DNA of 64,000 nt from Akkermansia muciniphila (GTDB taxonomy: Bacteria > Verrucomicrobiota > Verrucomicrobiia > Verrucomicrobiales > Akkermansiaceae): contig CAMAQB010000006.1 of the NCBI GenBank assembly GCA_945860285.1, positions 1 through 64,000 of the forward strand, read 5' to 3'. The position numbers and the translations under genes were made by a program. The notes beneath the pieces are model-generated. The model searched no databases. It was not told where the DNA came from and was given only the letters and a program-made list of their open reading frames with translations. Shown one piece after another: positions 9,584 to 20,134 of the stretch. Positions within the stretch are counted from its first letter, which is position 1. Every line of letters begins with the position of its first letter.

Positions 9584-10087
9584 TTAGAGCAAACGTCGGT
9601 CGAGCAATTTGGCGCGCAGCGGATCGCCGGCCTGCAGGTGTGCCATTGCGATCGCCAGCGCGTCGGCGGCATCTGCGGCCGGGGTTTCGGAAAGCTGCAA
9701 CAGAGCCCGGACCATGAATGCGACCTGCGATTTGTCGGCAGTCCCTTTCCCGACCACCGCCATTTTCACCTTGCGCGGTGCGTATTCATAAATCTTCAGT
9801 CCGTGGTCGGCGGCCGCGATCAGCGCGGCGGCCCGTGCCGCGCCCATGCTGATTGCGGTTTTGTGCGACTGCACATAGATGATGCCCTCGACCGCGACTT
9901 CATCGGGTTGCCACTTTTTGATCAGGTTGTAGAGATGACTGCGCACCGCAGCCAAGGCCACCGATTGCGCCTGGGTTGCCGGAATACTGATCACCCCGTA
10001 ATCGAGGACCTTCGGGCTCCGGGCATCGCCCTCCAGCACCGCGTAGCCGGTATTGCGCACTGCAGGATCCACGGCGAGCACACGCAT
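9584..10087 (-). CDS. ruvC: Crossover junction endodeoxyribonuclease RuvC
   Basis: MRVLAVDPAVRNTGYAV; AVEGIIYVQSHKTAISMGAARAAAL; AADAADALAIAMAH. Confidence 0.9.
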   Translation of the reverse strand: MRVLAVDPAVRNTGYAVLEGDARSPKVLDYGVISIPATQAQSVALAAVRSHLYNLIKKWQPDEVAVEGIIYVQSHKTAISMGAARAAALIAAADHGLKIYEYAPRKVKMAVVGKGTADKSQVAFMVRALLQLSETPAADAADALAIAMAHLQAGDPLRAKLLDRRLL

Positions 10088-10105
10088 GAATGATTTGCGG
10101 GAGAT

Positions 10106-11299
10106 TTACCGCCGCTTGCGCGGTCCGGACGACTTGCGGCGGATCTGCCGGATCGGATCTTCATCGAGCATCGCGGTGTAGGTATAGGGAAAATCGTCGA
10201 GCTTCTTCCGTGCAATACTATGACCTACATAGACCTCGACCGACTTCGCATAGTCGAGCTCATCCGCCGTGAGAATCGTGAAGGCATCGCCCTCCGCTTC
10301 CGCGCGACCCGTGCGACCGATGCGGTGCACGTAGTCTTCGGCATTTTCCGGAACGCGGTAGTTGATCACGTGCGAAACACCTGAGATATCGATGCCCCGT
10401 GCGGCGACATCGGTTGCGACCAATACGTCATACTTGCCATCACGGAACCCCTGCAGGGCCAACATCCGGTCTTTTTGCGAAACATCGCTGTGCATCGCCA
10501 CCACGTTCGGGTGGCCGTTCTCGATCAGCATGTCGGTAACTTGGTCGGCCTCCTTGCGGGTGCGGGTGAAGATCATCACGCTGTGCCATTCCGTGGCATT
10601 GAGAAGTCCGACCAACAATTCATCACGTTGGTCCATCGCCACCGGATAAAACGCATGGGTCACCGTGCTGGCGACGGCGCGACGGGCGATTTCCACGCTC
10701 AATGGATCCTTGAGGCACCACTGGGCAAAGGTCTGGATTGCCGCGGGCATGGTCGCCGAAAAGAACAAAGTCTGGCGCTCATCCCAGGGGCAGAGGTTGA
10801 CAATCTTGCGCACCTGGGGAAGAAATCCCATGTCGAGCATCCGATCCACCTCATCAAGCACGAGCATTTTCAGCGCGCCGAAGCGCATGGTGCCGCGATA
10901 AAAGTGATCGACCAACCGGCCCGGTGTCGCGACAACAACATCGGCACCTTCCTCCAAAGCCTTTGCCTGTTCGCCGTAGCCCACTCCGCCGTAAAGCAGC
11001 GCGGTTTTCAGTCCCGTGTGTTTGCCGTATTTGATGAACTGTTCGGCCACTTGGTGAGCGAGTTCGCGCGTCGGCTCGAGCACGAGGATCTGCGGTTTGC
11101 CGAGACGTTCGACTTTCGAAAGTGAAGGCAATGCGAAAGCCGCTGTTTTTCCCGTGCCGGTTTGCGAGGCTCCGATGACATCCCGCCCCTGCAGGATCAG
11201 CGGAATCGCCTGGGCCTGAATCGCGGTCGGAGTCTCGTAGCCCGATTCCGCCACGGCTTCCAAAACCGCAGCGCTCAAGCCCAATTGGTCAAATGTCAT
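10106..11299 (-). CDS. DEAD/DEAH-box RNA helicase
   Basis: ASQTGTGKTAAF, PTRELAHQ, VLDEVDRMLDMGF, SATMP, ARGIDI, HRIGRTGR. Confidence 0.93.
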   Translation of the reverse strand: MTFDQLGLSAAVLEAVAESGYETPTAIQAQAIPLILQGRDVIGASQTGTGKTAAFALPSLSKVERLGKPQILVLEPTRELAHQVAEQFIKYGKHTGLKTALLYGGVGYGEQAKALEEGADVVVATPGRLVDHFYRGTMRFGALKMLVLDEVDRMLDMGFLPQVRKIVNLCPWDERQTLFFSATMPAAIQTFAQWCLKDPLSVEIARRAVASTVTHAFYPVAMDQRDELLVGLLNATEWHSVMIFTRTRKEADQVTDMLIENGHPNVVAMHSDVSQKDRMLALQGFRDGKYDVLVATDVAARGIDISGVSHVINYRVPENAEDYVHRIGRTGRAEAEGDAFTILTADELDYAKSVEVYVGHSIARKKLDDFPYTYTAMLDEDPIRQIRRKSSGPRKRR

Positions 11300-11551
11300 G
11301 CGTTTCCCTAGGATGGAAACCCCGAATGGTCAAGGTTTTTAGCGAGGGTCGACAAAAAGAAGCAGGTGCTTGAAAGTGAGCGAGCAATCCCACGACACGT
11401 TGAAAAACGAAAAAAAATCACCTAACAAATTGACAAGCTCGTCGCAATCATCTTATTTTCGTCTCTCCTTGCGGCACGCTGGCGACATTCCCTTGATCAG
11501 GAACCAGTCAAAGTGGCGCAAACAGTTTCAATTCCCGAGATTGCCGGCAAC

Positions 11552-11626
11552 GGCGGAGTAGCCAACTGGGAAGGCATTGGTCTGCAAAACCGACATGAAT
11601 GGGTTCGACTCCCATCTCCGCCTCCA
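11552..11626 (+). tRNA. tRNA-Cys (anticodon GCA), CCA encoded
   Basis: Cloverleaf: acceptor GGCGGAG/CTCCGCC, U73, CCA; anticodon loop CTGCAAA; T-arm GGGTTCGACTCCC. Confidence 0.93.
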
Positions 11627-11670
11627 GCAAATCCTGTTGCCTGGAATCAGCTGTTGCGATAGCGTGCGCC

Positions 11671-12255
11671 ATGCGAAAAATTCGTTTGGGCGTGCTCGGT
11701 TCCGGATCGGGCTCCAATTTTCAAGCTTTGCTCGATGCCAGCCAATCCGGCACGCTGGATGCACAAATCGTTCTTGTTCTGAGTGATGTCGTCGGTGCGG
11801 GAATCCTGGAACGGGCTCGCAATGCCAACATTCCCACGGGCCTGATCGACTGTCGTGGTTGCACCAGCAAGTTTCCCCTCGAAGCCCAACAGGAAACTGC
11901 CGGGACATTGAAAAAAGCCGCCGTGGACCTGGTCTGTCTGGCCGGTTTCATGCGAATGATCAAATCACCCTTGCTGGAGGCCTTTCCCGGCAGAATCATC
12001 AACATCCACCCTTCCCTGCTGCCCGCTTTTCCCGGTCTGGAAGCATGGAAACAAGCGCTCGACGCCGGGGTCGCCGAAACCGGCTGCACGGTGCATTATG
12101 TCGACGCCGGCATGGACAGCGGCGAAATCATTCTGCAAGCCGCGGTCCCGGTGTTGACCGACGACACGGCGACGACCCTTCACGCACGAATCCAGCTGCA
12201 GGAGCATCGAATTTATCCGCTGGCGGTCAACATAATCGCGGCGACAATCCCCTGA
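11671..12255 (+). CDS. purN: Phosphoribosylglycinamide formyltransferase
   Basis: LGVLGSGSGSNFQALLDA, LAGFMRMI, INIHPSLLPAFPG, GCTVHYVDAGMDSGEIILQ. Confidence 0.93.
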   Translation: MRKIRLGVLGSGSGSNFQALLDASQSGTLDAQIVLVLSDVVGAGILERARNANIPTGLIDCRGCTSKFPLEAQQETAGTLKKAAVDLVCLAGFMRMIKSPLLEAFPGRIINIHPSLLPAFPGLEAWKQALDAGVAETGCTVHYVDAGMDSGEIILQAAVPVLTDDTATTLHARIQLQEHRIYPLAVNIIAATIP

Positions 12256-12256
12256 A

Positions 12257-13597
12257 ATGAACCGCCCCGGCACAACACCGCGGCGCTGGACGCTGCAAAA
12301 TCTGATCGACTTCGAGATCGCTGTCGCGGACAAGGACATGGCATCCCCGCGCGGTGAACTGATCCAGGAAATCCGCAAGATCAAAGGCGATTCGCTAACC
12401 CGCAAACGCCGGGGGCTGCTGCTTTGGACCACCGCCGAGGGCCGTCCTGCCATGGGCCAGCGGCTGACCGCCGCATTGTCACTGCTGACCGCGATGCTCT
12501 GCCTCGCTGCGTTCTTTACCGCGGCTGGCAGTGCTTGGGGAACCTACAACGCCGCGCACAACGGCATCCACGTGGTGCTGTTTCTGGCTCTAACACTTTT
12601 CCTGCCGTGGCTGATTTTCCTCTGCGGATTGCTGCTGATGATGTTTCGTCGAAAACTCACACCGCTCGGGATCGCGGGTGGCTTGATGATCAAATTCATC
12701 AAATCGCGGCTGTCAATTCCCGCAATGACCAGCGGACCTCTGCTCGAGAACAGCGGCATTCTCGCCTGGCGGATTTCGCGATCCCTGCAAATGATCGCCG
12801 TGGCCTATCATCTCGGCGCGATTGCAGCGTTGACTTTCCTGGTATTCTTCCGCCACATCCACTTTTATTGGGAATCGACCACGCATTTCGCCATGACCAG
12901 GATGCTCGAAAGTTGGGTGGCCGTGCTTTCCTCGCCCTGGGCGCGCTGGATTCCCCCGGCAGTGCCCGAAGTCAGCGCGACCCGTTGGATTCCCGGCCAG
13001 GTGCCGGATCATTCCGCCACCGACACCAATTGGTGGCCGTTTTTGATCCTCTGTCTGCTGGTATGGGGCATCGTGCCGCGTCTTGTGCTCGCGATTTTGT
13101 CGGGCCACCGAGAACGACGGTTGTTAGACAAGCTTCCTTTTCAGGCTCCACATCACCGCAAACTCTGGCGCACGCTCGACGGGGTCAAACGCGATGACCC
13201 CGTCGATGGTCCGCTCGACGGCGCGCTGGTGATCGATATCGGTGGCATCCACCCGGACCGGGAAGCCCTGCGCCCTTTCATGTTGCAACATCTGCGCATG
13301 AATCCCAAGTCGTGGGAAAGCACCGGAGTGCTCGATGAACAGCGAACTCAGGCCGCGCAGGCCGCGATCCGTCAAGCACCGGCGGGAATTGTTTTGCTCG
13401 CCGAATCATGGGCGCTCTCGCCACCGGAGATGCGTGCGATGATCGGAAAAATCCGCGCGCTGCATCCATTGAAGCGCATCGCCATCCTGTGCCTGTTTCA
13501 TGTTGAGAAATCCGACGAACTGAACCAGTGGCACGATTTCGTCGACAGCTTGAACGATCCACATATGGACATCGCCTTCTGCCAAATCCCGATATGA
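12257..13597 (+). CDS. DUF2868-type membrane protein
   Basis: 446-aa multi-TM ORF overlapping (ATGA) a DUF3482-type GTPase gene, a known pairing. Confidence 0.7.
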   Translation: MNRPGTTPRRWTLQNLIDFEIAVADKDMASPRGELIQEIRKIKGDSLTRKRRGLLLWTTAEGRPAMGQRLTAALSLLTAMLCLAAFFTAAGSAWGTYNAAHNGIHVVLFLALTLFLPWLIFLCGLLLMMFRRKLTPLGIAGGLMIKFIKSRLSIPAMTSGPLLENSGILAWRISRSLQMIAVAYHLGAIAALTFLVFFRHIHFYWESTTHFAMTRMLESWVAVLSSPWARWIPPAVPEVSATRWIPGQVPDHSATDTNWWPFLILCLLVWGIVPRLVLAILSGHRERRLLDKLPFQAPHHRKLWRTLDGVKRDDPVDGPLDGALVIDIGGIHPDREALRPFMLQHLRMNPKSWESTGVLDEQRTQAAQAAIRQAPAGIVLLAESWALSPPEMRAMIGKIRALHPLKRIAILCLFHVEKSDELNQWHDFVDSLNDPHMDIAFCQIPI

Positions 13598-15042
13598 AAA
13601 AGTGGATCAATGAAAACATTCCCTGTTTTGCCGTGGTAGGTCGTGTCAACATGGGCAAGTCCGCCGTGCTGGCCACGCTGCTGGAGATCGATGACGACGA
13701 AACGATCCGGGTCAGTCCGACACCGGGGGAAACCACCACCGTACAAATCCTGCCACTGATTCTCGATGGCATCGAACGGGTGCGCTTTCTCGATACTCCG
13801 GGATTCACTCGTCCGATCGATGCGATGAAGATCATCCAGTCGTTCGCAGGCAACCGCACGCCCGATCTGCACGATATCGAACGTTTCATCTCGACCTGTG
13901 CCGCGGAATTTCCCGACGAATGCAGACTGCTGCAACCACTTCTTCAAGGCGCGGGCATCCTTTACATCGTCGATCCCTCAAAACCGCTGCGCGATGCCTT
14001 TCTCGCGGAAATGGAAATCCTCCGCTGGACCGGTCGTCCGCGACTGGCCTTGCTGAATCATAAGGATGAAAGCTGTCCCGATGAAACAGGCTGGCGCAAC
14101 CGGCTGGGTGCGACATTCAATCTGGTGCGCACGTTCAACGCGCATCAGGCCCGATTTGATGAACGCTTGCGCCTGCTCCGCTCGTTGTTGGACATCGAGG
14201 AAAAATTCCGCGCGGTCCTGGAAACAAGCATCGGACTGATCGAACACGAATGGGAAATCCGTCAGCAGGACAGCGCGGAGATCATCGTCGATTTCCTCGA
14301 ATCATCCCTGCAACTGCGTGCGACCAAAACCATCGCGGCCCGCGAATTGCAATTGCCCGTGCGCAAGCAGAAGCTTTCGGAAATGCTCGAGAAAGATTAC
14401 TATCGGCGGTTGGCCCATCTTGAAAAAACCGCCACAGAAAAACTGCTGCGGCTCTATCGACACCATCTGCTCAAGGCGGATTTGCGCGAGCACGCCTACC
14501 AAGGGCTCGACTTGGAAAGCCAGGAAACCTGGCAGAAATGGGGGCTTTCGCGCATGCAGCTCACGGCGGCGGGAGCACTCACCGGATTGCTCGCGGGCGG
14601 CGGCATCGACCTCGGCACCGGCGGTCACACCCTCGGCATCGCCGCGACCATCGGAGCCATCACAGGTGCTGGAGCCGCGTATTTCAAAGGGGGCAAGCTG
14701 CCCAACCTCAAAGTCAGCCTGAGTGGAGTGAAACTGGAGAACTCGGAAAACAAATCGCTCAGTCTCGGCCCGCCCGGCGATCCGAATTTTCCCTGGATCC
14801 TGCTGGATTCGATCCTGCTGATCCACGCCCACATTCTCCGCCGCACCCACGGGCGCAGGGATCAGGAAACCTTGAACGTGGAGGGAGCCCAACACGCATT
14901 CAGCCGCGACTTCGAAAAAGAGCATCGCACAGTGTTGCAAAAGTGGTTTCTCTCCTGCCTGAAAAACTCCCCGGACCGCGGTCTGGAACCGGAGGTTTTT
15001 GAAATCATCTTTCACACCTTGCAGCAATTCGACGAATCGTAA
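13594..15042 (+). CDS. DUF3482-type GTPase
   Basis: P-loop GRVNMGKSAVLATL, G3 DTPGFT, C-terminal glycine-rich hydrophobic region. Confidence 0.8.
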   Translation: MKKWINENIPCFAVVGRVNMGKSAVLATLLEIDDDETIRVSPTPGETTTVQILPLILDGIERVRFLDTPGFTRPIDAMKIIQSFAGNRTPDLHDIERFISTCAAEFPDECRLLQPLLQGAGILYIVDPSKPLRDAFLAEMEILRWTGRPRLALLNHKDESCPDETGWRNRLGATFNLVRTFNAHQARFDERLRLLRSLLDIEEKFRAVLETSIGLIEHEWEIRQQDSAEIIVDFLESSLQLRATKTIAARELQLPVRKQKLSEMLEKDYYRRLAHLEKTATEKLLRLYRHHLLKADLREHAYQGLDLESQETWQKWGLSRMQLTAAGALTGLLAGGGIDLGTGGHTLGIAATIGAITGAGAAYFKGGKLPNLKVSLSGVKLENSENKSLSLGPPGDPNFPWILLDSILLIHAHILRRTHGRRDQETLNVEGAQHAFSRDFEKEHRTVLQKWFLSCLKNSPDRGLEPEVFEIIFHTLQQFDES

Positions 15043-15406
15043 TGTGTCGTTCAGGCATGGCAGCGGATGCTGCGTCAGTCTTGTGCTTGTGAAACGATTC
15101 AGCATCTCCCTTGCCCGAACGATGGGTACATCGATGTGCAATTGATGGATGTCGATTTGAGAACTGTGATCCATCAAAAAATCGTGATTCAAAAATCGCA
15201 AATCGTAATCCACCCAAATACCATCCCGGCAACCAACTCCGGAATCCTTCCCATCCTGATCCGGACGGCTTCAACCAAAGCTTTTTATCATCCAATTTCC
15301 CGCAGAAATCGTCCATCCAAAAGCAAAAACTTTTCCGTCGTCTTGTGCGCCAGAGCCTTGGCGAAGTTGCAATCTACGGCGCAGGAGGCGCGCTGCTCTT
15401 CTATAA

Positions 15407-15428
15407 GGAGTCGCAGCATTCTGCTGCG
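15407..15428 (+). repeat. REP palindrome copy A
   Basis: GGAG-T-CGCAGCA-TTC-TGCTGCG. Confidence 0.85.
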
Positions 15429-15440
15429 TTGTCTTCCCTT

Positions 15441-15462
15441 CGCAGCAGAATGCTGCGACTCC
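15441..15462 (-). repeat. REP palindrome copy B (inverted to A)
   Basis: CGCAGCAGAATGCTGCGACTCC, reverse complement of copy A. Confidence 0.85.
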
Positions 15463-15471
15463 TTGGATTCC

Positions 15472-16068
15472 TTACTTCACTGCGGCTGCCAACTCACCCT
15501 CCCACAACGTAAACGTCCCGGCCCGTAACTTCCTCGGATTTCTCCTCACATACCGCACCGCATTCTGGAAATGCTCTTCATCTCGGATCAAGGTATCTCG
15601 GTAGTTTCGCTGCCAAATGCTACCCCGCCCCAACTTGCGGGCGGAGTGGCTTTTCCATATCCCCACAAGCTCTTCTATCGGTTGCAGCGGGGTGAAAATG
15701 AGGTGCACGTGATTCGGCATCATCACCCATGAGTGGTGGATCACCCGGCTTCCTTGGAATTTCATCAGCACCTCCTCCATCACCGTGCGCACCGCCGCAT
15801 CCGCCAACAGGCAAGAGCCATGACCTTGATCCAGCCAGTATTCCAGCCGGGCTGTGAATCTCCGGTGATATTCTTGCTCCTGCATCGTGCTCCACGGCGG
15901 TGGATTTGCCCTTTGCCAGATTTCGCGCCGCTCGCGCCAGACGCGAAGTTTTTCAGCCGGCATCGCATCGCCCAGCCGAAAAGTCACAAACTGCATTGCC
16001 GTGCCTTGTTGCCAGTGCGGCAGAAGATTCCGGTGCTTATCGATTTCCGTATCCCGGCGCAAAAACAT
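15472..16068 (-). CDS. REP-associated tyrosine transposase (Y1/HUH, RAYT)
   Basis: HUH motif MMPNHVHLIF and putative catalytic Tyr IWQRNYRDTLIRD; flanked on both sides by REP palindromes. Confidence 0.88.
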   Translation of the reverse strand: MFLRRDTEIDKHRNLLPHWQQGTAMQFVTFRLGDAMPAEKLRVWRERREIWQRANPPPWSTMQEQEYHRRFTARLEYWLDQGHGSCLLADAAVRTVMEEVLMKFQGSRVIHHSWVMMPNHVHLIFTPLQPIEELVGIWKSHSARKLGRGSIWQRNYRDTLIRDEEHFQNAVRYVRRNPRKLRAGTFTLWEGELAAAVK

Positions 16069-16133
16069 GTACGAGTCGATATGATTTTCCCGCCCCTGAC
16101 GTCAAGCCATCAATCGTTTAAGGAGCCCTTTAA

Positions 16134-16155
16134 GGAGTCGCAGCATTCTGCTGCG
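16134..16155 (+). repeat. REP palindrome copy C
   Basis: ggagtcgcagcattctgctgcg, identical to copy A. Confidence 0.85.
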
Positions 16156-16177
16156 GTTCTATTCGGAAAGAGAAGAA

Positions 16178-16199
16178 CGCAGCAGAATGCTGCGACTCC
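16178..16199 (-). repeat. REP palindrome copy D (inverted to C)
   Basis: cgcagcagaatgctgcgactcc. Confidence 0.85.
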
Positions 16200-16229
16200 T
16201 TATGAGAAGATTAGGCACCCGCAACGTAT

Positions 16230-16251
16230 GGAGTCGCAGCATTCTGCTGCG
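16230..16251 (+). repeat. REP palindrome copy E
   Basis: ggagtcgcagcattctgctgcg. Confidence 0.85.
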
Positions 16252-16601
16252 TTGGTTCTGGATCCTTTTTTAATTTGGCTGCCGCGATGAGATGGAACGA
16301 ATTTACGATTGTCGATTGTTTGGTAGGCGGTCAAGGTGAGCTTATACTGTGTGTTCGAACCTCGCAGTTTTTTTCACGAAGGTATAAAGTATAGGACATT
16401 TTTTGAAATCATTCTGCAATTCTTGCATCGTAGTGAATCAAACTAAGAAGATCGCTTTCGATTCAATAAGCACAATCGTAGCGGCTTTGATTCTTTTCAG
16501 AAAAATTGTCTTGCGTTCGCGCCGCCCCTTGATAGGTTGACGACTACATTGTCAATACTGAAACAAAGTTCCCTCTTCCATCACCGCAGATCAGAATTTA
16601 A

Positions 16602-19600
16602 ATGAAAACTCTTCCCTTGCTGACTTCCCGGAACAAAGGATTTACCCTGATTCTGACGATCACCCTGATGGTGTTGATCACGCTGGTGACGGTTGGATTG
16701 TTAACCCTCTCCAGCGTCTCGCTGCGATCTTCGGTGCAGGCGGATGCGGCATCGACGGCGCGGGCCAATGCCAAAATGTCCTTGATGCTGGCGATCGGCG
16801 AATTGCAGCGGCAAACCGGTGCGGACACGCGAGTCACTGCCCGCGCCGATGTCCTCGACGCCTACAATCCACCGGTCTTGGGTGTGTGGAAAAGTTGGCA
16901 AGGCGGCGACCATGAAACCAGTGGCCCGAATGCGGCACGTCCGAAACCTCCGATCAGCAATTATCGAACGACAAAAAATTCCCGCTTTCTGGCTTGGCTG
17001 ACCTCCGCGAATTTTCGAAATGCAGCGACTCTCCCCGACACCGCACCGGGCACCGACAAAGTAACTCTGGTGGGCAAGGGTTCGGTCACCAGCAAAACCG
17101 AACCCGAGAAACTGCAGATTCATTTGACCCCGACACCGGTCGTGTCGACCAACCGTCAGGGAAATCTGGCGTGGTGGATCGGTGGCGAAAACCAAAAGGC
17201 GCGTTTGCCGAAACCGTACAAACCCGACAACGCCGCTTCGGTGGCTCGCTGGTCGGTGCATGCAAAATCGCACGCAATCGCCGACACCGAACCCTTTCGT
17301 ATGGACGGCCTGTTGACCGATGCCGCGCCAGCCGACAAAGCGATCTCGCTGCGTCAGGCTGACCTTGTCGCGGTCAAGGGCGCGGGAGAAGCCGCGGTGG
17401 CGACCGACTATTTCCACGACCTCTCGGCCGTTTCGGTCGGTCTGTTGACCAACACGGCCAACGGCGGTTGGCGCAAGGATTTTTCCCTGCTATCCGAAAG
17501 CTGGAGCAAGCAGCCGTCATCGGGATTGCCATTGTTCCGCGTTACCCCATCGTCGGACATTTCATACCGTCGCCCCGCGCCGGGCAATGCGGTGCCTGCG
17601 ACCTCGATGTTCTATCCCTGGGCGGCCTATCGAGGCGGCGACACCATTCCGATCTACCAGCACGGTCCGGTGACCAGTTGGGAAAATCTGATGGACTACG
17701 CGACATTTTACAAACGGGTATCCGCCAGCAGTTCCGGAAACTTCTCCACCTCGCACTATGCGATTTCCATCGGTGGCGACAGCTACAGCTTCCTGCACAA
17801 GGTGCGCATTCTACCGGTCATTGCACGCATGCAATGGATCTTTTCGCACAGCGCCGGTCCCGCGACTCCTCCCGACCCGTCTGGCACCAAGCTGGCCCCG
17901 CGCCTGCTGGTGACTCCGGTGATCACCATGTGGAACCCTTACAACGTAGAGGTAACCACACCATCGATTTCCTTCGGCATTCCCAAACCACTACCCACCG
18001 CCCTGCGATACACAATCAACGGCTTGGCCAACTCCAATTACAACAGCGTGATGGGGGGTGGCTACAACTACTCCCCGGCGATGGGCTCCGGCAACATCAA
18101 TTTTTCCATCAACGAGCCACTGGTTCTCAAACCCGGCGAGTCCCGGGTTTTCAGCCCCGAATCCAACATCCCCGTGTCTTCCAATTCATCACTCAACCTG
18201 AAAGTCGGCTATCGCAGCGGCGGCGGTCACTTTTTCCCGATCTTGAACAACAGCGGTGTCGCAATCCAGTCATTGCCCGCGTCCTCGACGATCAAGGCGG
18301 ATGCCAAGTTTGATAGTTACTATGTTGACAGAGGTCAGGACGGAGTAGGCATCTATCTGGACGCCGTGTTTGGTGGCAGTTGGGATCTGGCATATCGCAT
18401 GGTTTATACGCCCGCTGTCGCCAATGTCGTTTACAAACCGCTGACACAGCTGGCATCCGCCACGCTCAATCAGTGCAAAACCAACCCGATTCCCTTCCTC
18501 TCGACCATGTTCGGCACCCGCACGGCCAGCCGCACCCATCTCGCCGCCAAGGGCTTAGTGCAATCCAGTCCCTTTGTCTATTACACCAACATGGGCTTCA
18601 AGGACTTGGCGGACATCGGTCGCCACTACGGTGGTACCGGCCACCCCGTCAATTCCCCCTTCGACTATAGCTTCGTCAAACACGCCCCGGGTGGCGACAG
18701 CCTGCTGCCGAATGCCAACGATACCACCGGTCGCGGTTACATCGTCACCGGCTTCACCGCCGCCGAAGGACTCTCCCGCTGCGTGGTTTGCGAACTGCCC
18801 TGCCGACCGATCAACTCCATCGGCGAACTTGTCAACTGGGACCTCCGCTATGAAAATTCGGTTCCTCCGTTCGCCTTCAATTTGATCGGCAACTCGGATG
18901 CCACTCCCGTCATTCCTGCGAATGCGGTGGTGAACAGTGTCGATGCAAACTTCGCCGAAAACCTCCAGCACGATGATTCCTACTGCGCGAACCACCTGTT
19001 GTTCGACGACTGGTTCGCCTCCTCGATCGCGCCCGACCCCACCAATTTCGGTTCCAGTGGCAAAAGCCAGCAAGTGGTCTTCAATGAATTTGTCACCGGC
19101 AAAACCCCGCTGCAGAACCGCGCCTATCGTCCGCTGCCCGTCGATCAGGCCACGGCGCTTTCCAGCACCAGCAAGGCCACCAAATTGTTCACCGACCATG
19201 TGTCGAAGGACGATTCATGGAAATCGATCGCCTCGCGACTGCAGGTGGAAGGCATGTTCAACGTCAACTCCACCTCGGTCACCGCCTGGCGCGCTTTGCT
19301 CGGCCACGCCCGCAACCAGCGCGTGCCTTATGTTCGCGAAACCGCCACCACCTGGGACACCGGGCTATCGAATGAAACGAACTACGCATTCACCCGTTTC
19401 AGCATCGCCGGGGATGCGAAGGCCGGCACGCCGAGCACCTCGGGAGTGTTCCCCGAAGCCAACGAGTTCGCCGGATACCGCACCGTCGATGACAAATTCC
19501 TCGATGCCCTGGCCGAAAAAGTTGTCGATCAAATCCGCAAACGCGGTCCATTCCTTTCCCTCGCCGAGTTCGTCAACCGCCAGTTGTCCTCGGGCGACCT

Positions 19601-20057
19601 CGCCCTCGCCGGCACCATCCAGGCCGCCCTCAACGAAGTCGCCAAGTCGCCCGCGACCAACATCTTCGCCAAAATGGAGGCGCTCTCCACCACTGCCGTG
19701 GCCGTGCCCGAACGCGCGGCGGATGCCGAATACAAATTCCCCGCCGCCGCCGTGGGCAAGAGCGCCTACGGCATGCCCGGCTGGACCCGCCAGGCCGACA
19801 TCCTGCGGCCGCTGTTTCCCATTCTCTCGGCCCGCGATGACACCTTCACCGTCCGCGGTTACGGCGACGCGCGCGACGCCGCCGGCAAGATCATCGCCAG
19901 GGCCGTCTGCGAAGGCATGGTGCGCCGCAGTCGCGATTTCGTGAACCCGATCGATCCGGCGGACAGCTTCAAGGAACCGGTGAGAGCCGACAACAAGTAC
20001 TTCGGTCGCCGCTATCAAATCATCTCGTTCCGCTGGCTGGCGCCCGATGAGGTGTGA
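16602..20057 (+). CDS. Verru_Chthon cassette protein A-like large pseudopilin
   Basis: Type IV prepilin-like N-terminus NKGFTLILTITLMVLITLVTVGLLTLSSVSLR; 1151 aa; size and C-terminus as in that family. Confidence 0.75.
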   Translation: MKTLPLLTSRNKGFTLILTITLMVLITLVTVGLLTLSSVSLRSSVQADAASTARANAKMSLMLAIGELQRQTGADTRVTARADVLDAYNPPVLGVWKSWQGGDHETSGPNAARPKPPISNYRTTKNSRFLAWLTSANFRNAATLPDTAPGTDKVTLVGKGSVTSKTEPEKLQIHLTPTPVVSTNRQGNLAWWIGGENQKARLPKPYKPDNAASVARWSVHAKSHAIADTEPFRMDGLLTDAAPADKAISLRQADLVAVKGAGEAAVATDYFHDLSAVSVGLLTNTANGGWRKDFSLLSESWSKQPSSGLPLFRVTPSSDISYRRPAPGNAVPATSMFYPWAAYRGGDTIPIYQHGPVTSWENLMDYATFYKRVSASSSGNFSTSHYAISIGGDSYSFLHKVRILPVIARMQWIFSHSAGPATPPDPSGTKLAPRLLVTPVITMWNPYNVEVTTPSISFGIPKPLPTALRYTINGLANSNYNSVMGGGYNYSPAMGSGNINFSINEPLVLKPGESRVFSPESNIPVSSNSSLNLKVGYRSGGGHFFPILNNSGVAIQSLPASSTIKADAKFDSYYVDRGQDGVGIYLDAVFGGSWDLAYRMVYTPAVANVVYKPLTQLASATLNQCKTNPIPFLSTMFGTRTASRTHLAAKGLVQSSPFVYYTNMGFKDLADIGRHYGGTGHPVNSPFDYSFVKHAPGGDSLLPNANDTTGRGYIVTGFTAAEGLSRCVVCELPCRPINSIGELVNWDLRYENSVPPFAFNLIGNSDATPVIPANAVVNSVDANFAENLQHDDSYCANHLLFDDWFASSIAPDPTNFGSSGKSQQVVFNEFVTGKTPLQNRAYRPLPVDQATALSSTSKATKLFTDHVSKDDSWKSIASRLQVEGMFNVNSTSVTAWRALLGHARNQRVPYVRETATTWDTGLSNETNYAFTRFSIAGDAKAGTPSTSGVFPEANEFAGYRTVDDKFLDALAEKVVDQIRKRGPFLSLAEFVNRQLSSGDLALAGTIQAALNEVAKSPATNIFAKMEALSTTAVAVPERAADAEYKFPAAAVGKSAYGMPGWTRQADILRPLFPILSARDDTFTVRGYGDARDAAGKIIARAVCEGMVRRSRDFVNPIDPADSFKEPVRADNKYFGRRYQIISFRWLAPDEV

Positions 20058-20134
20058 CAAGCCACCGATTGCTTTTGCCTATTGGCGCAATTTTTGTTCT
20101 AGTCCCTGTTCCTCCCAACATAACCACCATCTTC

